From: Vulcanimicrobiota bacterium | Lineage (GTDB): Bacteria; Vulcanimicrobiota; Vulcanimicrobiia; Vulcanimicrobiales; Vulcanimicrobiaceae | Reading direction: 5' to 3' | Assembly (NCBI GenBank): GCA_030038335.1 | Contig: JASHPC010000086.1 | Span: forward strand, 1 to 15,540 | DNA length: 15,540 nucleotides | Shown: one piece after another, positions 1 to 6,399 of the stretch | Layout: each line of letters begins with the position of its first letter | Position numbering within the stretch: the first letter of the stretch is position 1 | The notes under the pieces: generated by a model | Databases searched by the model: none | Told to the model about the DNA's origin: nothing | The model's input: the letters and a program-made list of their open reading frames with translations, nothing else | Program-made: the position numbers and the translations under genes

Positions 1-351
1 GACGCTCGACCAAAAGTCGCTCTGAAACGCCTGAAGTGGCCGGCTGCCGCAGTCGAGCGTAACGACAAAGGTTTTGCCGTTCGCAGCGAGCGCGAAGCGG
101 ACGCCGCCGACGTCGTTGGCAACGTCTTGCAGCGCCGTCGCATTTTGCGCGCGTTCACGTGCCCACGGTGGGATCTCGTACGCGGTCGCCACGTCGAAAT
201 GCGGCGGGTTCTCACCGTGAACGTTTACCGAAAAGATATAGCCGCGGGTACGAAAGATCAGCTCCGCGCGGTCGCCGCTTTCGTCGGCGACCATCTCAAC
301 GCGATGTCCCTCGCTTTGAATGAAGCGCGCTAGCTCCTCGCCGACGAACAT
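1..351 (-). CDS. Small hypothetical protein, C-terminus outside window
   Basis: An open frame reads without a stop from an ATG at 351 down to base 1, giving 117 residues so far (it begins MFVGEELARF). It has balanced composition and an alternating pattern of hydrophobic strands and charged turns, as in a small soluble alpha/beta protein, with no signal peptide or membrane segment. The layout (N-terminal helix, strands around FRTRGYIFSVNV, then a helix with ARERAQNATALQDVANDV and a C-terminal strand pair) loosely recalls YbjN-type proteins, but I do not recognise a family with confidence. Its ATG overlaps the stop of the upstream carbonic-anhydrase-like gene by one base (TAATG), so translation is probably coupled and the two genes are probably co-transcribed. 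Confidence 0.7.
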   Translation of the reverse strand, partial: MFVGEELARFIQSEGHRVEMVADESGDRAELIFRTRGYIFSVNVHGENPPHFDVATAYEIPPWARERAQNATALQDVANDVGGVRFALAANGKTFVVTLDCGSRPLQAFQSDFWSSV

Positions 352-860
352 TAGGCTTCCTCTCGATACGATCGCGAGAGCGCCACGTAGTTTGCCGCGC
401 CGACCTCAATCCACCGTGCGGCATCTCCTTCGAGAGGCTTTTTGACCGTCGCAGGCGATCCCGCCGCGACGACGCGCGCGGGAATCTCCGCCTTCGCCGC
501 CACGACGCTTCCCGCAGCCACGAGCGTGCCTTCTCCGATGGTCGCGCCGTTGAGAATCACGGCATTGCTCCCGACGAGCACGCGATCGGCGATCGAGCAA
601 TCTTCCATAACGGCGGCGTGGCCGATCGTCACGTCGTTGCCGACGATCGTGCTGCAGCCCGCACTCACGTGCACGACCGCGTTATCTTGGACGGACGTGC
701 GTGCGCCGATGCGAATCGGTCCGTTATCGCCGCGAATGACCGCGCCGAACCAAATGCTCGACTCTTCGCCGATCTCCACGTCGCCGACGATCGTCGCGGT
801 AGAAGCGACGAATGCGGTAGGATGGATTTTCGGCGTTTTTCCTCGATATGCGAGCAGCAT
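351..860 (-). CDS. Gamma-carbonic anhydrase-like hexapeptide-repeat protein
   Basis: A 169-residue left-handed beta-helix protein made of hexapeptide repeats (IVGDVEIG, VLVGSNAVILNGATIG and so on), the usual length for the bacterial gamma-class carbonic anhydrase/YrdA/PaaY family. Seen in the sequence: an IWFGAVIRGD segment typical of the family (with the conserved Arg and Asp), a zinc-ligand His at about H64 (VVHV) and a second at H81 (TIGH). The position of the third ligand, normally the second His of a GHxxxxH motif, is Glu86 here (GHAAVMED). The protein may therefore lack carbonic anhydrase activity, bind metal differently, or serve as an acyltransferase-like scaffold. It would be cytoplasmic, as there is no signal peptide. 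It lies 43 bp after the TPR gene and overlaps the next gene by one base, which suggests a three-gene operon. Confidence 0.9.
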   Translation of the reverse strand: MLLAYRGKTPKIHPTAFVASTATIVGDVEIGEESSIWFGAVIRGDNGPIRIGARTSVQDNAVVHVSAGCSTIVGNDVTIGHAAVMEDCSIADRVLVGSNAVILNGATIGEGTLVAAGSVVAAKAEIPARVVAAGSPATVKKPLEGDAARWIEVGAANYVALSRSYREEA

Positions 861-903
861 GCGCGGTGGTTTCCGGCATACGGTCCGACGCCCTGCGCGC
901 CGT

Positions 904-2091
904 TTAGGGAGACTTCAGCGATTCGACGTTCTCTTTCGCGTAAAGCGCCAAAGACGGATCGAGCGTCCTCTCGGCGTCCTCGAACTGCGCGAGCGCGAGG
1001 TCGCGGCGGCCTTGCGTACGATAGAGATATCCGAGAATGTAGTGAAGCCGGCCATCGTCAGGCGCGACGGCGATGCCTTTGATCGACACGGCTTCCGCAT
1101 TGTCGATGAGCCCGTGCTCCTCGTCGTCGAAGGCAATGCCGAAGTACGCGTCGCCGGAGTACGGCCACACGTAGAGCGCGCGATTGTACCACGCGATCGC
1201 ATCCTGCCAATCGCCGCGCGCGTCCGCGAGCCTCGCGAGGCCAACGATCGCCTCCGGCGACTCCGGCGCAATCTGGTAGGCGCGTTCGAGATACGACGAG
1301 GCTTCGTCGTACTTGCGGTCCTGAACGTCGAGCGTTCCCATCGCATAGAGGCAGCCGTAGTTCGATGCGTCGATTGCAATACAACGTGAAAGCGTCGCAG
1401 CCGCAGCTGCGTCGGCGTTCTCGGCAGTCTGCGTCATGCCGAGGCCTTCGAGCGCCTCGAGAGAGTTCGGATCGAGCAGTAACGCGCGCTGGAACTCGAT
1501 CGCCGCGTCGCGGGAGAGGTACATGGCGCCGAAGAGTTGCGCGGCATCCATCTGCGCGTCGAAGTCCTTCGGATGCCCTGCAGCGTATCTGCGCAACTGC
1601 TGCTCGAATGCGGGAAGATCGCCTTTCTCCTCGTGCAGCATCACGAGATAGTAAATCGACTCGACGTCCGGTAAGCTCTCCTGGAACTGGTCGATCGCGT
1701 CGTCGGTGCGCTTCTCGATGATGTAGAGCCGACCGAGGCGATTGTGCAACTCTGGGTTTAGCGGATAGTTGTCGAGAAGATCCTTGTACGTCGCTTCTGC
1801 GTCCGGAAGATCGCCGTTGCTCATGTAGAGATCGCCGAGAAACTGCTCGACGGAGGCCTCTTCTGGATGATTGAGGAGATAGCGCTCGAGCTCGTAAACG
1901 GCGCCTTGCAGATCGTGTGCTACGATACGTCCGCGCGCGTAACGAAGAGCGTCGTTCGGATCCGAGATCGTCGTGAGCCCGGCGTTGGGAACCGCAATGC
2001 TGATACCGTCGTCGGCCCTTGCGGCGGCGGCGCACCATACCATCGCTCCGGCCACGAGGGCTGCGGAGAGAAGCCGGCGGGCCTGCTCCAT
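904..2091 (-). CDS. Secreted tetratricopeptide-repeat (TPR) protein
   Basis: A protein of about 395 residues that begins with a signal peptide (MEQARRLLSAALVAGA... ending AAARA|DDG), so it is exported to the periplasm or envelope. The rest is almost entirely TPR helices: recognisable units include EASVEQFLGDLYMSNGDLPD, NPELHNRLGRLYIIEKRTDD, NSLEALEGLGMTQTAENAD, SPEAIVGLARLADARGDWQD and DGRLHYILGYLYRTQGRRDL, each with the A/G-Y-P spacing of the family. I count roughly nine units. TPR superhelices bind peptides or partner proteins; the partner cannot be read from sequence. I chose the ATG at 2091 because it starts directly at the signal peptide. A TTG at 2118 would add nine residues. No good ribosome-binding site distinguishes the two. 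Confidence 0.88.
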   Translation of the reverse strand: MEQARRLLSAALVAGAMVWCAAAARADDGISIAVPNAGLTTISDPNDALRYARGRIVAHDLQGAVYELERYLLNHPEEASVEQFLGDLYMSNGDLPDAEATYKDLLDNYPLNPELHNRLGRLYIIEKRTDDAIDQFQESLPDVESIYYLVMLHEEKGDLPAFEQQLRRYAAGHPKDFDAQMDAAQLFGAMYLSRDAAIEFQRALLLDPNSLEALEGLGMTQTAENADAAAAATLSRCIAIDASNYGCLYAMGTLDVQDRKYDEASSYLERAYQIAPESPEAIVGLARLADARGDWQDAIAWYNRALYVWPYSGDAYFGIAFDDEEHGLIDNAEAVSIKGIAVAPDDGRLHYILGYLYRTQGRRDLALAQFEDAERTLDPSLALYAKENVESLKSP

Positions 2092-2123
2092 GACAAGAGA
2101 TTCGACGCGCCGAACCAATTCCT

Positions 2124-2378
2124 ATGCCGCACCGTCACCAAACCCCATTGCGAGGAGTGAAGGCCATTCCGCGTCCGAAGCAAGGCGAGCGAGACTATGC
2201 CGCAGTCAACTACGAGTACGCTGGATGCGAAGGAAGCATTCACGAGGTCGTTGAGATAAACGGTCGCTCTTTGGCGAAAGTCGGCTTTAAGGATAGAAAA
2301 ATCGTGTACTACTATTTGGAGGATTTGGAGCTGGACCGCGAAGCAAAGCGCGGAACGTTCCACGACCAAACGCCCTAA
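2124..2378 (+). CDS. Small hypothetical protein (about 70-84 residues)
   Basis: A short gene whose composition (Tyr, Glu, Asp, Val, Lys throughout) is unlike the Arg-rich antisense noise frames nearby. The conserved-looking part runs from about residue 15 to 75 and contains GERDYAAVNYEYAGCEG, HEVVEINGRSLAKVGF and IVYYYLEDLE, suggesting a small beta-barrel-like domain. There is no signal peptide. The start is uncertain. ATG 2124 has no ribosome-binding site, while GAGGA lies at 2152-2156 directly before a GTG at 2157, too close for that codon but about 9 bases before an in-frame ATT at 2166. I do not recognise a family. It is divergent from the TPR gene and lies 29 bp upstream of the tRNA. Confidence 0.55.
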   Translation: MPHRHQTPLRGVKAIPRPKQGERDYAAVNYEYAGCEGSIHEVVEINGRSLAKVGFKDRKIVYYYLEDLELDREAKRGTFHDQTP

Positions 2379-2407
2379 CGCCACAGTTTGTTCTAGACCT
2401 TTACCAT

Positions 2408-2483
2408 GCCGACGTAGCTCAGTTGGTAGAGCAGCGGTTTCGTAAACCGCAGGTCATCGGTTCGAGTCCGATCGTCGGCTCCA
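2408..2483 (+). tRNA. tRNA-Thr (anticodon CGT), with encoded CCA
   Basis: A complete 76-nt cloverleaf. The acceptor arms are GCCGACG and CGTCGGC followed by discriminator T and a genomically encoded CCA. The D arm contains AGCTCAGTTGGTAGAGC. The anticodon stem GCGGT/ACCGC encloses the loop TTCGTAA, so the anticodon is CGT, reading the threonine codon ACG. The T arm has the canonical GGTTCGAGTCC-type loop. No interruption or insertion is seen at its 3' end, so there is no sign that it serves as an integration site. Confidence 0.98.
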
Positions 2484-2580
2484 TAATAGTGCTCCCTGCC
2501 TGAAATATGGCACGAACTGGCCGCAAAAGAGTCTGATTAAAGGACGAACCTTCGCCTTTTGAATGGCCGTTCGGCCCCCT

Positions 2581-2600
2581 ACCCCCCTAGCGGGGGTTGT
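2581..2600 (+). terminator. Possible intrinsic terminator after tRNA-Thr
   Basis: A short GC hairpin: A plus five C pair with five G plus T around a CTAGC loop (roughly 2581-2597), followed by TTGTTGT. It lies about 100 bases downstream of the tRNA. The U-tract is interrupted by G, so termination strength is doubtful. Confidence 0.4.
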
Positions 2601-2727
2601 TGTGCGTAGGCCCCGGTCCTTATAACAAAATCTCAGGGACCTGGCCGCGTAGGCTTAAGTCCCAGGGATATCTACCGGGGAAAGGGTCATAACCACGGGT
2701 ACGTTCGGCGTTGTAGAAAGAGCGCGG
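2601..2727. other. Leader region of the response regulator gene; no gene assigned
   Basis: Together with 2484-2580 this is the non-coding stretch between the tRNA and the regulator. Its composition is less GC-biased than the flanking genes. The regulator frame is open from the TAA at 2656-2658 onward but has no ATG, GTG or TTG before 2800. Purine-rich AGAAAGAG at 2716-2723 could act as a ribosome-binding site for a start just downstream. I see no clear sigma-70 promoter. Confidence 0.4.
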
Positions 2728-2799
2728 GTTCATCGCCTCTATCTCGTCGAGCCACATATCGTCATCGCGAAAGCGCTCACTCAGTTCTTTCGCGGCGAG

Positions 2800-3351
2800 G
2801 TGAATCTCGACGTTGTCGGCGAGGCGCAAGCAGCCGACGCGGAAGCGATCGCGCGATCGAACGCCGACCTCGTGCTCATCGACGGCGACGGCGACTCGGC
2901 GGAACTCGCTGCGACGATACGTTCTCTAAAGAGCGACGGCCGCGTTCGAGCGAAGCTCTGCGTCTTCTCGATGCACGTGCACGCGGAACGCGCCATGCGC
3001 TCGCTCTCCGCCGGAGCTGACGGATACATCGTAAAGGACGTTGCTCCGAACGACCTCTTCGTGGCCCTCAATGCCATTGTGCGAGAAGGTATCTACGTCG
3101 ATCCGCGCATTTCGAACGTCTTGCTCCGCCGTCGCATCGATCGCACGTGGCTCGACGTCGAGGCGCTCTCACCTCGAGAGATCGAAATCGTGCGCCTCAT
3201 CGCGCAGGGGCTCTCCAACAAAGAGATTTCGCAAGCGCTCATGCTCGCCGACAAAACCGTGAAGAATCACGTCTCCAACATCTTCAGCAAGCTGAACTGC
3301 ACGGCACGGACGCAAGTAGCGATCTACGCGATCCGCCAAGGCCTCGCGTAA
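2800..3351 (+). CDS. NarL/LuxR-family response regulator (start uncertain)
   Basis: A two-component transcription regulator: an N-terminal receiver domain and a C-terminal LuxR-type helix-turn-helix. Numbered from GTG 2800, the phosphoacceptor is Asp28 (VLIDGDG), the switch Ser is S57 (VFSMH) and the conserved Lys is K79 (GYIVKD). The DNA-binding domain covers about residues 124-183 (LSPREIEIVRLIAQGLSNKE, TVKNHVSNIFSKLN). Odd point: the same frame continues upstream to about 2728 with clear receiver sequence (HRLYLVEPH, the beta-1 strand and acidic pocket, then a helix), which GTG 2800 would delete, yet no ATG, GTG or TTG exists there. The true start may be non-canonical (for example GTT 2728), or the sequence carries an error or a start-codon mutation. 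The gene ends 25 bp from the convergent end of the fap-like operon. No cognate histidine kinase is in view. Confidence 0.88.
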   Translation: MNLDVVGEAQAADAEAIARSNADLVLIDGDGDSAELAATIRSLKSDGRVRAKLCVFSMHVHAERAMRSLSAGADGYIVKDVAPNDLFVALNAIVREGIYVDPRISNVLLRRRIDRTWLDVEALSPREIEIVRLIAQGLSNKEISQALMLADKTVKNHVSNIFSKLNCTARTQVAIYAIRQGLA

Positions 3352-3376
3352 GAAAGCAGGACCGGATCTCGCGTTT

Positions 3377-4720
3377 CTAGTGGCTCTCCGGGAACCGTAG
3401 GGTGAGCGTGAAGTTTGGAGCGTCCTGCGTCATGCCGATTCCGACAATGGCCTGCCAGTAGGTCGTCGGGCTCGTCGAGTACGTCGTCCCGATATTGAAG
3501 ACCGCGGCGTTCAAGCTGCTTCCGATGACGTTCGTCCAGTCTCCGCCAGCGGGACGCTCTCGCGTCGACGTGACGAGCGTGTCCTGCAAGGAAAACGACG
3601 TGCTGACCTTGTCGTTGAGAGAAAATGCCGTTCCTAACGTGATGAGCGCGGCGTCTCCGCCGGTGATGCTTCCTGGCTGGACGGAGATCGGCGACGTGCT
3701 GATATCGCCGAAATGTCCGGTGAAGTTATGGTAGAGGTTCAATCCGCCGAAAAGAATCGCTGGATCGGTCTGCTGAATGATCGTGGCTCCAGCCGAGATG
3801 GTGTAGAGACCAGTGCCCGTTGGCAAGCTGCTCGGATACGAGAGATTACCGCCGTTCTGCTTCGTCTGAATGATCTTGATGCCGTACGGGGGCACTCCGG
3901 TCGGGATCGAAAGGCGCGTGTTGAGCACGACGATCGGTCCGCCTGGCGTCGACTGCGGAAGCTGATAGTAGTACGCAGCGCTCATGTCGCCAAACGCACC
4001 TTTGGTGATTAAGTTCTGACTGACGAGCGCTGTCGAGTTCTGCGCTCCCTGCGCATCGTACGTCGAGGCGCGCCATACCCAGGGGACCGTTACCTCGACC
4101 TCCTGATTCGGGGCGTAGCTGTAGTCGGCCGTGATGCTCGGTTCGGCGATCGTATTCTCCTGGCGCGTAACGTCGATGTTTCCCAAGAAGATCGCGCCGA
4201 GCGCGAGAAAGCCATTGAGCGTGAAGAGCCGGTTGTCAGTGTAGGAGTATTGCAGCGCGGGCGTGAGCGTCAGCCCATGCACAAAGAGCGCGTTCTGCTG
4301 TTGATAGACTGCTTTCTGGCTCTCGGTTTTCGGCGCGGCTCCCCCGAGTTGTCCCGAGGCAGGTTGAGAAGAGGGCGCTGCTGCCGGTGCTGGCGGAGCT
4401 GCCGCCACGGGAGCCGTCGTCGGTAACGGGCTTGCCGCGACGGCGGTATGCGGATGCGCGAAGATCACTCTCGATCGAACTACGACGTGCGGCGCTGCGT
4501 GATGCTGTTGACCTCCGAACGCTTGATCGAACTCATGCTCGAGACGGTCGATGCGCCTCTCCTGCGCGTCGTAGCGGCGCTGCAGTGCGGCGAGCTTCGC
4601 CTTGAGCGCGCGAATCTGCGCGGATTGGCTCGTCGTTGCGGCCTGAACGGCAACGGGAACGGAGGCCAGAAAAACGGCGAAGGCCGTCGCTCCGGCGAGG
4701 AACGTGCGCGCACGCTTCAT
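3377..4720 (-). CDS. fapF: FapF-like amyloid exporter (outer-membrane beta-barrel)
   Basis: A 447-residue outer-membrane protein built like Pseudomonas FapF. It has a signal peptide (1-28, ending AVQA), a periplasmic coiled coil at about 33-66 with a regular 3-4 heptad (I36, L39, L43, L46, Y50, I57, L60, F64), a Pro/Ala-rich linker (about 95-130), and a beta-barrel from about 140 to the end. The barrel opening (QQQNALFVHGLTLTPALQYS, FLALGAIFLGNIDVTR) and the segments IVVLNTRLSIPTGVPPYGIK, TDPAILFGGLNLYHNF and APNFTLTLRFP are what I recognise from that family. FapF trimerises through the coiled coil and exports the amyloid subunits. Its ATG overlaps the FapE-like stop by four bases (ATGA), so it is translationally coupled. 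It is the last gene of the cluster and converges on the response regulator. Confidence 0.88.
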   Translation of the reverse strand: MKRARTFLAGATAFAVFLASVPVAVQAATTSQSAQIRALKAKLAALQRRYDAQERRIDRLEHEFDQAFGGQQHHAAPHVVVRSRVIFAHPHTAVAASPLPTTAPVAAAPPAPAAAPSSQPASGQLGGAAPKTESQKAVYQQQNALFVHGLTLTPALQYSYTDNRLFTLNGFLALGAIFLGNIDVTRQENTIAEPSITADYSYAPNQEVEVTVPWVWRASTYDAQGAQNSTALVSQNLITKGAFGDMSAAYYYQLPQSTPGGPIVVLNTRLSIPTGVPPYGIKIIQTKQNGGNLSYPSSLPTGTGLYTISAGATIIQQTDPAILFGGLNLYHNFTGHFGDISTSPISVQPGSITGGDAALITLGTAFSLNDKVSTSFSLQDTLVTSTRERPAGGDWTNVIGSSLNAAVFNIGTTYSTSPTTYWQAIVGIGMTQDAPNFTLTLRFPESH

Positions 4721-5589
4721 GGAAGAAGTCCGGTCATCGATTGCAATATCGGCAAAAGGTTCATTCCGCTGTACTTGCTTAGAGATTGACCGAGTTGCGC
4801 GCTCATCTGTATCGCATTGACGACTGTGTTGCCGTTACCGGTAATCTGAACGCTCTGCGAAATGCCGTTAGGGCCGATCTGCTGGCTGGCCTCGCCGACG
4901 CCCTTTACGTCGATCGTGATGCCGCTGTAGCCGATCGTCGTCGTGCAGCCGTTGGAGCAGGTCGTGACCGTCGGCACGAACGACGTGGAGGCTCCCGCCT
5001 CCTGCGACGTCGTGGTGACTGTCAGCGTCGCCTGATTCGATGCGGTGTTGCCGTTTCCGGAGACTTGAATGACCTGTGTTACGCCGTCGACGTTGCCCGT
5101 TTGAACCGATCCGTCGTTACTATTGCCACCCGACGAAAGCTTTGGAAGCGATCCGCTCTCCGTAGAGGTGATCGTGATACTCTCGGTCTGCGCGTTCACG
5201 CCGATGTTTTCCGTCGCGGACGCGGTTTGGCCGCCCGCACTCCAGCTCGTCTGCATCGCGACGCCGAAATACACGACGGGTCCCGAGCCGCTCAATCCGG
5301 CGAGGGGATCCGAGGCCGAGGCGGTCTGGACGCCGCTTGCCGTCAAAGACGATTGAGGGATGCGTCCGGCAATGCTTTCCACGGGTGGAAGCGCGACGTG
5401 GTTTTGGGCTGGTGGAACGTACTTGCCGCGCATCGTCGCGAGGGTCGCGTCGCCAACGCTCTGCATCGCGTCGAAGACGGCAAATGGATCGCCTCCGCTT
5501 TGAGCCGGCGTCGTGTCTGCAAGTACCGGTGCCGTCGCTAGCGCGAGTAGCGAGAAAGACGCGCAGGCGGCGAGTAAACTCTTACGCAT
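4717..5589 (-). CDS. fapE: FapE-like secreted amyloid-system protein
   Basis: A 290-residue exported protein with a signal peptide (1-24, ending VLA|DT). A conserved block reads LATMRGKYV (51-58) then VVYFGVAMQTSW (105-116), which resembles the FapE pattern. Two related motifs follow: GVTQVIQVSGNGNTASN (169-185) and GISQSVQITGNGNTVVN (242-258). They look like single amyloid-type beta-arch repeats. Between them Cys211 and Cys215 (CSNGC) could form a small disulfide loop. The rest is rich in Thr, Ser and Gly. In Pseudomonas, FapE is a secreted minor component of the fibril system whose exact role is poorly defined; I assign the same role by position and motif. It starts 3 bp after the FapD stop and overlaps FapF by four bases. 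Confidence 0.75.
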   Translation of the reverse strand: MRKSLLAACASFSLLALATAPVLADTTPAQSGGDPFAVFDAMQSVGDATLATMRGKYVPPAQNHVALPPVESIAGRIPQSSLTASGVQTASASDPLAGLSGSGPVVYFGVAMQTSWSAGGQTASATENIGVNAQTESITITSTESGSLPKLSSGGNSNDGSVQTGNVDGVTQVIQVSGNGNTASNQATLTVTTTSQEAGASTSFVPTVTTCSNGCTTTIGYSGITIDVKGVGEASQQIGPNGISQSVQITGNGNTVVNAIQMSAQLGQSLSKYSGMNLLPILQSMTGLLP

Positions 5590-5592
5590 AAC

Positions 5593-6318
5593 TTAAAGCC
5601 TGTCAATCCCCGGTATATAGATAGTTTGGAGCAGCACTGAGTTCAGTGCATAAGCGATCGGCGGAAGGCCATTCGCCATCTGCTCCATGCTAACAGGTGC
5701 CGGAACGCTTGCAAGTACGTTTGACGTGTCGTAGACGATTGCGTGATTCGGGCCGGGAGCTATCACGAAAATGATACCGTTCCACATGCCCTCGAAGACG
5801 TCTGACCGGAAACGCTGATTTCCCCGAATGGGGTCGGCGACCCAGGTGTACTCTGGCGTCGCCTTGCGGAAGACGACGAAATGCTGATAGCCGTCTTCGT
5901 TGAGGAGGATGACCGTCGGGACTCTGATGCGCAGCAGAGCTGTATAGGGAATCTTGAATCCGGCACCGCTAAGGCCGAGCGCGTCGACGTAGTTCCTGAT
6001 GTCCAGCAATGAAAAGCCACGCTGCCGCACAACCGTCGGATCGCTAACCTTGAGCATGCCGTCGATAACGCTGTCCTCGGTTGCGTTCTGAATGTCGTAT
6101 CCGTATTTGAGGATGGTCGCGACGGAGGCGGCCCCGCAACTATAGTCTGTGTGCTGGCGGACGATCCCGAGAAACTGCTCGCCGCGCATGCTGACGATTG
6201 GGATGCGGACCATCCCGGCGCCAGGAAGATAGCCGGCAAACTGCGCCTCGCCGCGCCCCGTTGCAAGAACGAGCGCGGTAATGAGTCCGGCGATCGAAAA
6301 GACTATGCGCATCGTCAT
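5593..6318 (-). CDS. fapD: FapD-like C39-family cysteine peptidase
   Basis: About 241 residues, beginning with a signal peptide (MTMRIVFSIAGLITALVLAT... ending GEA|QFA), so it acts in the periplasm. The peptidase-C39 fold is clear: oxyanion Gln and catalytic Cys in RQHTDYSCGAASVATILKY (Gln55, Cys61), the RGFSLLDIRNYVDALGL helix, catalytic His in GYQHFVVF (His146) and Asp in WVADPIRGN (Asp162). FapD in Pseudomonas is the periplasmic protease of the amyloid export apparatus, needed for fibril biogenesis. C39 domains otherwise occur in bacteriocin ABC exporters, but there is no ATPase here. I chose ATG 6318 (6312 is a close alternative) because a GTG at 6372 would place the start inside a strong hairpin and add 18 residues before the signal peptide. 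Confidence 0.88.
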   Translation of the reverse strand: MTMRIVFSIAGLITALVLATGRGEAQFAGYLPGAGMVRIPIVSMRGEQFLGIVRQHTDYSCGAASVATILKYGYDIQNATEDSVIDGMLKVSDPTVVRQRGFSLLDIRNYVDALGLSGAGFKIPYTALLRIRVPTVILLNEDGYQHFVVFRKATPEYTWVADPIRGNQRFRSDVFEGMWNGIIFVIAPGPNHAIVYDTSNVLASVPAPVSMEQMANGLPPIAYALNSVLLQTIYIPGIDRL

Positions 6319-6346
6319 GATTTTGAGGAAATCTCTCGTGGTGAAA

Positions 6347-6373
6347 GGTGGGAGGGCCGAAGCCCTCGCCACC
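6347..6373 (-). promoter_or_regulatory. UUCG-capped hairpin between fapC-like and fapD-like genes
   Basis: Read on the coding (minus) strand, an outer stem GGTGG/CCACC and an inner stem GAGGGC/GCCCTC form 11 base pairs with one bulged C, closed by a TTCG tetraloop, the most stable RNA tetraloop class. Only three U follow, so full termination is unlikely. It lies 26 bases after the fapC-like stop and 28 bases before ATG 6318. A 3' stabiliser, processing site or partial attenuator that makes the major subunit more abundant than the protease and exporter is the natural reading. Confidence 0.75.
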
Positions 6374-6399
6374 CGTTCACACGCGTAGAGCTATCTGCC

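Noticed and set aside
442..1389. Plus-strand frame of 315 residues across the carbonic anhydrase and TPR genes
   Set aside because: Antisense to two clearly recognised genes; the translation is Arg/Thr/Ala-rich noise with no domain.
2620..2829. Minus-strand open frame of 69 residues with plausible composition
   Set aside because: It is antisense to the receiver domain of the response regulator, which shows clear family motifs over 2728-2829. No ribosome-binding site or family was seen. Its left half over 2620-2727 remains possible but unsupported.
3349..3379. AGAAA...TTTCT pairing between the convergent regulator and exporter genes as a bidirectional terminator
   Set aside because: Short, interrupted stem, with no U-tract on either side.
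5593..6318. C39 peptidase as part of a bacteriocin export system
   Set aside because: There is no ABC transporter, no double-glycine leader peptide gene and no immunity gene. It has its own signal peptide and sits in Fap order.
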